From CAYVSF01 sp046482855 (GTDB taxonomy: Bacteria; Bacteroidota; Bacteroidia; Bacteroidales; UBA12077), in the NCBI GenBank assembly GCA_046482855.1, contig JAWOEH010000071.1, positions 1-11,198 of the forward strand: a DNA stretch of 11,198 nucleotides, read 5' to 3'. Numbering within the stretch: the stretch's first letter is position 1; the number at the start of each line of letters is the position of its first letter. This document shows positions 7,719-11,198 of the stretch, one piece after another. Under the pieces are notes generated by a model. It saw only the letters and a program-made list of their open reading frames with translations, was not told the origin of the DNA and searched no databases. The position numbers were made by a program, and so were the translations under genes.

Positions 7719-8501
7719 TCAGGGAAGAGGTAGGTTGTATCTCTCTCTTAGCGTAAATCCTACCGTATTCTTATACCCGGCTGTTTTAAGCTGACGAGTT
7801 GCTTCGTGACCGTATTGAGCAATTTGTCGGGTGTTGTGCGCATCGGAATTGATTTGGATGGGAATATTTCGTTCCCGGGCTGCATGAAGCCACTTTTCTG
7901 CCGGATAAAATGCCTTGCAGGGCTTGTTTTTGCCATTGGTGTTAAGCTCTATTGCTACCCCACTTTTGGCAATGCTGTCAAGTGCTTTTAAAGGGGCTGA
8001 ATCCGAAAGGTTGGCAGGGAGCCGATTGAATTTCTTTATCAAGTCGAAATGAGCAATGATATCAAACAGACCTGAATTTGCTGCTTCGGCAATCAGACGA
8101 TAATACTGTAGGTAATGTTCCTGTGTTATCAGCTTCTTATGCTTGCCTGCTGTATCAAAATTCCAGTCGCCCAGGTAGTGTACCGCCCCGATAACATAAT
8201 CCAACCCCGGATGAGCAGTCACCTCTTCCACTATTTTTTCTTTGCCGGGGAGGTAATCAATTTCAAGTCCTACTTTTATGGCTATTGCTTTCTCTTCTTT
8301 CTTTACCTGGGCAAGATCGTCAATTGCCTGGTAAGCTTCCTTTAGTGTCATTGACCATTTGGGTTGATGTAAACACAGATGATCGCTGATCCCAAATTCT
8401 TTTAAGCCCAGCCGTTTTGCTTCCGCTATCATCTGAAGTTGTGTTGCCTTGCCGTCGGAGCGAACCGTGTGTGTGTGATAATCGTAATGCAGCATAATCA
8501 A
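7719..8501 (-). CDS. PHP domain phosphoesterase, HisJ-type histidinol-phosphatase-like
   Basis: This 260-residue cytoplasmic metal-dependent phosphoesterase belongs to the polymerase-and-histidinol-phosphatase family. All expected metal-ligand motifs are present: DYHTHT (His9, His11), SDH (Asp40, His41), GLEIDY (Glu80), GAVHYL (His108), IIAHFD (His151), and NSDAH (Asp220, His222). Length and motif order match HisJ-like histidinol phosphatases, which dephosphorylate histidinol phosphate in histidine synthesis. No his gene lies nearby, and many Bacteroidota carry a bifunctional HisB, so another phosphate ester or nucleotide is possible. Its ATG overlaps the stop of the upstream DUF2062 gene as ATGA (8498-8501), pointing to translational coupling. 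A second ATG two codons in (8493-8495) could also serve. It ends tail to tail with the DUF2007 gene. Confidence 0.85.
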   Translation of the reverse strand: MIMLHYDYHTHTVRSDGKATQLQMIAEAKRLGLKEFGISDHLCLHQPKWSMTLKEAYQAIDDLAQVKKEEKAIAIKVGLEIDYLPGKEKIVEEVTAHPGLDYVIGAVHYLGDWNFDTAGKHKKLITQEHYLQYYRLIAEAANSGLFDIIAHFDLIKKFNRLPANLSDSAPLKALDSIAKSGVAIELNTNGKNKPCKAFYPAEKWLHAARERNIPIQINSDAHNTRQIAQYGHEATRQLKTAGYKNTVGFTLRERYNLPLP

Positions 8502-9010
8502 GCAGATGTTGTGTGTTTTTGTTTAATGTTTGATAGGATAAAGCTCAATCTTTTATGTAGCAAAAGTGTGAGGGTGGTTGCTAGAAGTGCCCAAATAGCT
8601 ATGGAGGTCAGGTATATAGTCCCAACTGCTTGTAGTGTTTCGAGCCAGTTTGTTTTAAACATCTGAAGGATGTCTTCAGGAGGCAGGATTTGTCTGTCTC
8701 CGATTGCCCATTTTGCTGTCTTAATAAAAGGGATAAATAAAATAAGTTGGATCGGAGCCAGGGTATATTGGATGGTTTGTAAAATAACCATGTTTAACTT
8801 AAATAGCAGGGCCGTCAGGAAGGCCGCAATTGTTGTGAGTCCTATCATGGGAGAAATGCCCAGGAAAAGCCCAAGGAGAATGGTGGTGGATAGTTTATCG
8901 GCCGACATCCCTTCCTGTAAGAAGGCTTTAATGGTGTCCAGACTGCGCTGAAGCCGTTTCTTTAGCAACGTTGTAAGGGGCGATTTTTTATGTATGCGTG
9001 TAGCGGACAT
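8498..9010 (-). CDS. DUF2062 family integral membrane protein
   Basis: This 170-residue membrane protein is read from ATG 9010; an in-frame TTG at 9037 would add nine residues but has no better upstream signal. A basic, helical N-terminus (about 1-35) is followed by the DUF2062 core GMSADKLSTTILLGLFLGISP (34-54), then hydrophobic spans at about 41-72, 74-98 and 128-152. The family is widespread in bacteria, sometimes fused to glycosyltransferases. Its biochemical role is not known, although a link to envelope or lipid processes has been suggested by context. Here it is the first gene of a pair whose second member, a PHP phosphoesterase, overlaps by four bases. No TAnnTTTG promoter was found between the terminator at 9073-9106 and the start, so how it is transcribed is unclear. 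Confidence 0.8.
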   Translation of the reverse strand: MSATRIHKKSPLTTLLKKRLQRSLDTIKAFLQEGMSADKLSTTILLGLFLGISPMIGLTTIAAFLTALLFKLNMVILQTIQYTLAPIQLILFIPFIKTAKWAIGDRQILPPEDILQMFKTNWLETLQAVGTIYLTSIAIWALLATTLTLLLHKRLSFILSNIKQKHTTSA

Positions 9011-9072
9011 GATGTAAGGTACATAAAAATTTGACAAGCAGGTATGAATGGCAGGTTTATGTTGGAGGTTGC

Positions 9073-9106
9073 AAAAAAAAAGGCTGCTTGCGGCAGCCTT
9101 TTTTTT
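9073..9106. terminator. Strong symmetric intrinsic terminator after the sigma factor gene
   Basis: Nine A residues and GGCTGC (9073-9087) mirror GCAGCC plus eight T residues (9093-9106) around the loop TTGCG, so the stem can extend through the A/T tracts. For the minus-strand sigma transcript, the A-run becomes a terminal U-run. It lies 18 bases past the sigma stop and before the DUF2062 gene, separating the two transcription units. Confidence 0.9.
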
Positions 9107-9123
9107 GTTTGTATTTGGTAAAG

Positions 9124-9630
9124 TTAATATTGGTAGTCTTTGAGACTCTCCATGAGTTTTTTACGTGTGAAAAATATGCGACTCTTAACTGTACCTATCT
9201 TAAGATCTAGTTTTTCTGCAATCTCCTTATACTTAAATCCGGATAGGAACATTTTGAAGGGTTGTTTAAACTCTAAAGGTAGTTTTTCGATCTGCTTGTT
9301 AATTTCGATGATGGAATATTCACTATCGGGACGTGTTGACGCAACATCCTTGGTGAGGTTGATGAAATATTGGTTTTTTGTATTGTCGTTGTGGGTGTTT
9401 TCCTTCTGTTGTTTTCGGTAATTGTTTATGAAGGTATTCTTCATAATGGTGAAGGCCCACGCCTTTAAGTTTGAGTACCCTACAAATTTGTCGCGGTTTG
9501 AGAGAGCTTTCAAATAGGTCTCCTGTAATAAGTCCTTCGCTTCGTCGCTGTTTGATGTTAAACTTAAAGCAAAACGTTCCAGCTTGCTTTCCAGGTCTAT
9601 TAGTTGATGATTAAATTCAATTGCAGTCAT
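9124..9630 (-). CDS. Sigma-70 family (ECF-type) RNA polymerase sigma factor
   Basis: This is a 168-residue two-domain sigma factor that directs RNA polymerase to specific promoters. Region 2 covers about 15-75, with the region 2.2 motif SDEAKDLLQETYLKAL (28-43) and the region 2.3/2.4 motif NLKAWAFTIMKNTFINNYRK (54-73). An Asn/Lys/Thr-rich linker (about 74-100) follows. Region 4 covers about 110-165, with EKLPLEFKQPF and the helix-turn-helix YKEIAEKLDLKIGTVKSRIFFTRKKL split across 134-159. There is no adjacent anti-sigma gene with a membrane segment, so control is probably transcriptional. It is the next gene downstream of a B12-binding MerR regulator on the same strand, although 780 bp away, and has its own promoter. 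Sigma factors next to CarH/LitR-type MerR proteins are known in carotenoid regulation; that role is inferred here. The ATG at 9630 has an A/T-rich leader without Shine-Dalgarno. Confidence 0.92.
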   Translation of the reverse strand: MTAIEFNHQLIDLESKLERFALSLTSNSDEAKDLLQETYLKALSNRDKFVGYSNLKAWAFTIMKNTFINNYRKQQKENTHNDNTKNQYFINLTKDVASTRPDSEYSIIEINKQIEKLPLEFKQPFKMFLSGFKYKEIAEKLDLKIGTVKSRIFFTRKKLMESLKDYQY

Positions 9631-9652
9631 AGTTGTATAGCTTTTGGTTTTG

Positions 9653-9665
9653 TTTGTTCAACAAA
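9653..9665. promoter_or_regulatory. Perfect 13-base palindrome over the sigma promoter -7/start region (candidate operator)
   Basis: TTTGTTCAACAAA is symmetric about C9659. It overlaps the -7 element (9662-9669) and the predicted transcription start, where a bound repressor would block polymerase. In addition, TTGTATA (9633-9639) and TATACAA (9666-9672) form an inverted pair enclosing it. The nearby B12-binding MerR regulator is an obvious candidate binder, or the sigma factor could act on itself. Both are inference. Confidence 0.4.
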
Positions 9666-9694
9666 TATACAAAATAATATAACAGAAAACCAAA
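9662..9694 (-). promoter_or_regulatory. Bacteroidota-type promoter of the sigma factor gene
   Basis: Read on the minus strand, TTTG (9694-9691) is followed after 21 bases by TATATTTG (9669-9662), a perfect TAnnTTTG -7 element. The predicted transcription start is near 9657, giving a leader of about 27 bases before the ATG at 9630. This is the best-formed promoter seen in the window. Confidence 0.7.
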
Positions 9695-10409
9695 GAAAGG
9701 ACGTTAAAATTATCTAAATAAACCTCCATTTCTAAATTGTTAATGAAAGTTAATGTGCAGGACAGTAAGTGATTAGGTAAAAAAGGAGTTGTTCGTTCTA
9801 AATAGAAACCGGCGCTATGTCGTTGTTTAAGCTTCCTACAGAAGGATTGACGTAAACTTAAACAAAAATTAACCTCCAATGCGCTTATTTATAATGAGTT
9901 TAAATAAGGTCAGGGCGTGTCGGATACCAGAAAAATGGTACTGGCAGATAGGCTTACTAATGATAGCGAAAAATAACCGTTGTTTTGTTGTTTTCTTTTT
10001 TGCTGCACTATCGGTTCTTTTAAGCGGGAAGTTTATTGAAGATAGTTTTGAGACTATGCAAGGTATTACTAGGTGTTCCTTTTTTCTAATCACTATTGTT
10101 TCACTAAATTTTTTACCCGCACACAAGTGTTTGCTCTTTTCTACTGAATAATGCATCGGTTTATCATGTGCCTTTAATTATCGGGCTCGTATTGAAGAAG
10201 AAGAAGGAGGAGCTGTGGCTTTTATTCGATATCCCTGTTGGTCTATGAAAAGCTCAGATATGTGAGGTTACAAGAATTTATAGACAGCTCAAGCTTTTGA
10301 TTTTTGTAACGAAAAATTATTGAGGAATGACAACTGTAAGCTCTTTTTGCTATTGCCGAAACTATGGGATGCAGGGGTAGCTATCCCGGAAAAGGGGAAT
10401 TGATGAGGC
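9695..10409. other. Long intergenic region without convincing genes
   Basis: About 715 bp lie between the sigma promoter and the MerR stop. Overlapping open frames of 70-95 codons exist on both strands at 9658-10156, but none has a recognisable domain, a credible ribosome site or a clear advantage over the opposite strand. Visible short elements are tandem GTTAATG at 9739-9745 and 9749-9755 (10-bp period), AACCTCCA at 9721-9728 and 9871-9878 (150 bp apart), a GAA-rich run at about 10194-10213, and the near-palindrome GGGGTAGCTATCCC at about 10374-10387. No clear terminator follows the MerR gene, so its transcript may run into the sigma gene as a long leader. The region is T- and A-rich compared with the genes around it. 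Confidence 0.6.
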
Positions 10410-11198
10410 TTAAAGGAGGTTTTTCAGGAAGTTTACCAAATCGGATGGCGAGGCTATTTTTATTACATTCGAAGGTATGGTATCAAGGTTCTCTTTAACA
10501 TATCGGCCTGTAATGAAGATCGATTGAAAGGGAAATGCCTGCGATAATCGTCGGATAAACTCGGAGGAGGCTTTGCCTTTTAAGGAAGAAACCATTGCCG
10601 TAAACAGATAATCGGGTCTCACAATCTTGCTGGTCTCCACAATGTCGTTGAAGGGTACGGAACTTCCCAGGTAGTATACTAAGTGGCCATTTCGTTTTAT
10701 CAGGTAATTGTAAAAGAGTAACCCCAATTCGTGGAATTCGCCTTCGGGCAGAAATAATATAAACTTCTTGGCTTGCTGTTTATCGGAAATAACCAGGTTG
10801 TCGATGGCTACCATGAGCTTTTGACGAAAGAGATTGGACACAAAATGCTCGTGTGCAGGATTGATGTTTCCGGTTTGCCACAACAGCCCGATCTTCTCGA
10901 AAAAGGGAAAAATAACCTTGATTACTGTCTTTTCAAACCCTTCGTGCATGATAAAGCGCGAAAGAACTTGATCAAACTTGGCCTCATCAAGATCGATCAT
11001 GGCAATGATCAGGTTCTCAATTTGGCTCTCAACACTGCTGGATTCATGGGCGATGTTCATCACCTTTTCCCCAAGTTCCTCGCGCGAAAGGGTGGCAATT
11101 TCCGAAATCTTCATCCCATGTCGATTCAGTATGGTGATGTTTAATAGATGTTTCAGATCCTTGTCGCCATAGTAGCGAATATTGGTTTCCGTACGATG
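10410..11198 (-). CDS. MerR family regulator with cobalamin-binding domain (CarH/LitR-like), 5' end cut by window edge
   Basis: The frame is open to the right edge. The 28 codons before the first ATG (11114) read HRTETNIRYYGDKDLKHLLN and onward, the second half of a MerR winged helix. The real start therefore lies outside the window and roughly 35-40 N-terminal residues are missing; 262 residues are visible. After the DNA-binding domain comes a helical bundle with the W...EH cap motif of adenosylcobalamin photoreceptors (WQTGNINPAHEH; Trp at 10878-10880, Glu-His at 10845-10850). A Rossmann-like B12 domain follows with EFHELG (His at 10731-10733), matching the D/E-x-H-x-x-G lower-ligand motif, then YLGSSVPFNDI. 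Known CarH/LitR proteins repress in the dark with adenosylcobalamin and release DNA in light. All key residues are retained, so real B12 binding is likely. The next gene on the strand is a sigma factor. Target genes are not seen. Confidence 0.9.
   Translation of the reverse strand, partial: HRTETNIRYYGDKDLKHLLNITILNRHGMKISEIATLSREELGEKVMNIAHESSSVESQIENLIIAMIDLDEAKFDQVLSRFIMHEGFEKTVIKVIFPFFEKIGLLWQTGNINPAHEHFVSNLFRQKLMVAIDNLVISDKQQAKKFILFLPEGEFHELGLLFYNYLIKRNGHLVYYLGSSVPFNDIVETSKIVRPDYLFTAMVSSLKGKASSEFIRRLSQAFPFQSIFITGRYVKENLDTIPSNVIKIASPSDLVNFLKNLL

Noticed and set aside
9010..9037. TTG start at 9037 for the DUF2062 protein
   Set aside because: ATG 9010 gives a basic N-terminus and a normal family length; the nine extra residues have no supporting signal.
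9658..9879. Minus-strand 73-codon ORF just before the sigma gene
   Set aside because: It starts at TTG, spans the sigma promoter and ends inside it, and has no recognisable domain.
10043..10050. TAGTTTTG on the plus strand as a promoter -7 element
   Set aside because: No TTTG lies at the right distance upstream, and no gene on that strand would be served.
9879..10151. 90-codon plus-strand ORF with two hydrophobic stretches, possibly a small membrane protein
   Set aside because: The hydrophobicity follows from T-rich DNA, there is no ribosome site or recognised motif, and the opposite strand is equally open (9869-10156).
10374..10387. GGGGTAGCTATCCC near-palindrome downstream of the MerR gene as a terminator
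   Set aside because: No U-run follows on the minus strand, so it does not meet the criteria for an intrinsic terminator.

Overview
The window looks like chromosomal DNA from a member of the Bacteroidota, probably a free-living or gut Bacteroidales/Marinilabiliales-type bacterium. The reasons are a lipoprotein GH92 alpha-mannosidase with Bacteroidota-style C-terminal modules, a FucP/GluP-type sugar permease, a Bacteroidota-type small sigma factor, AT-rich leaders that mostly lack Shine-Dalgarno sequences, and one well-formed TTTG / TAnnTTTG promoter. No tRNA, rRNA, CRISPR array, insertion sequence or phage gene was seen.

Region 1 (1-5417, + strand) is a compact sugar-catabolism operon. It encodes a secreted GH92 alpha-mannosidase lipoprotein, an MFS hexose permease (47 bp later) and a cytoplasmic ROK hexose kinase (5 bp later). 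The gene order suggests release of mannose from alpha-mannosides outside or in the periplasm, import, then phosphorylation. A strong symmetric terminator (5572-5601) separates it from the convergent gene that follows.

Region 2 (5607-7271, - strand) is a single lipoprotein of the amidase-signature family. A 195-bp spacer (7272-7466) separates it from a divergently transcribed small DUF2007 gene (7467-7718, +).

Region 3 (7719-9010, - strand) is a two-gene unit: a DUF2062 membrane protein followed, with a 4-base ATGA overlap, by a PHP-family phosphoesterase resembling HisJ histidinol phosphatase. Its 3' end abuts the stop codon of the DUF2007 gene with no bases between.

Region 4 (9073-11198, - strand) is regulatory. 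A MerR-type regulator with a cobalamin-binding domain (CarH/LitR-like, cut by the right edge) is followed after about 780 bp by a sigma-70 family factor of about 168 residues. The sigma gene has its own good promoter, a palindrome lying over that promoter and a strong terminator behind it. MerR-B12 regulators next to such sigma factors are associated in other bacteria with light-dependent carotenoid control. No carotenoid gene is visible here, so the target is unknown. The 780-bp spacer shows no convincing gene but holds several short repeats.
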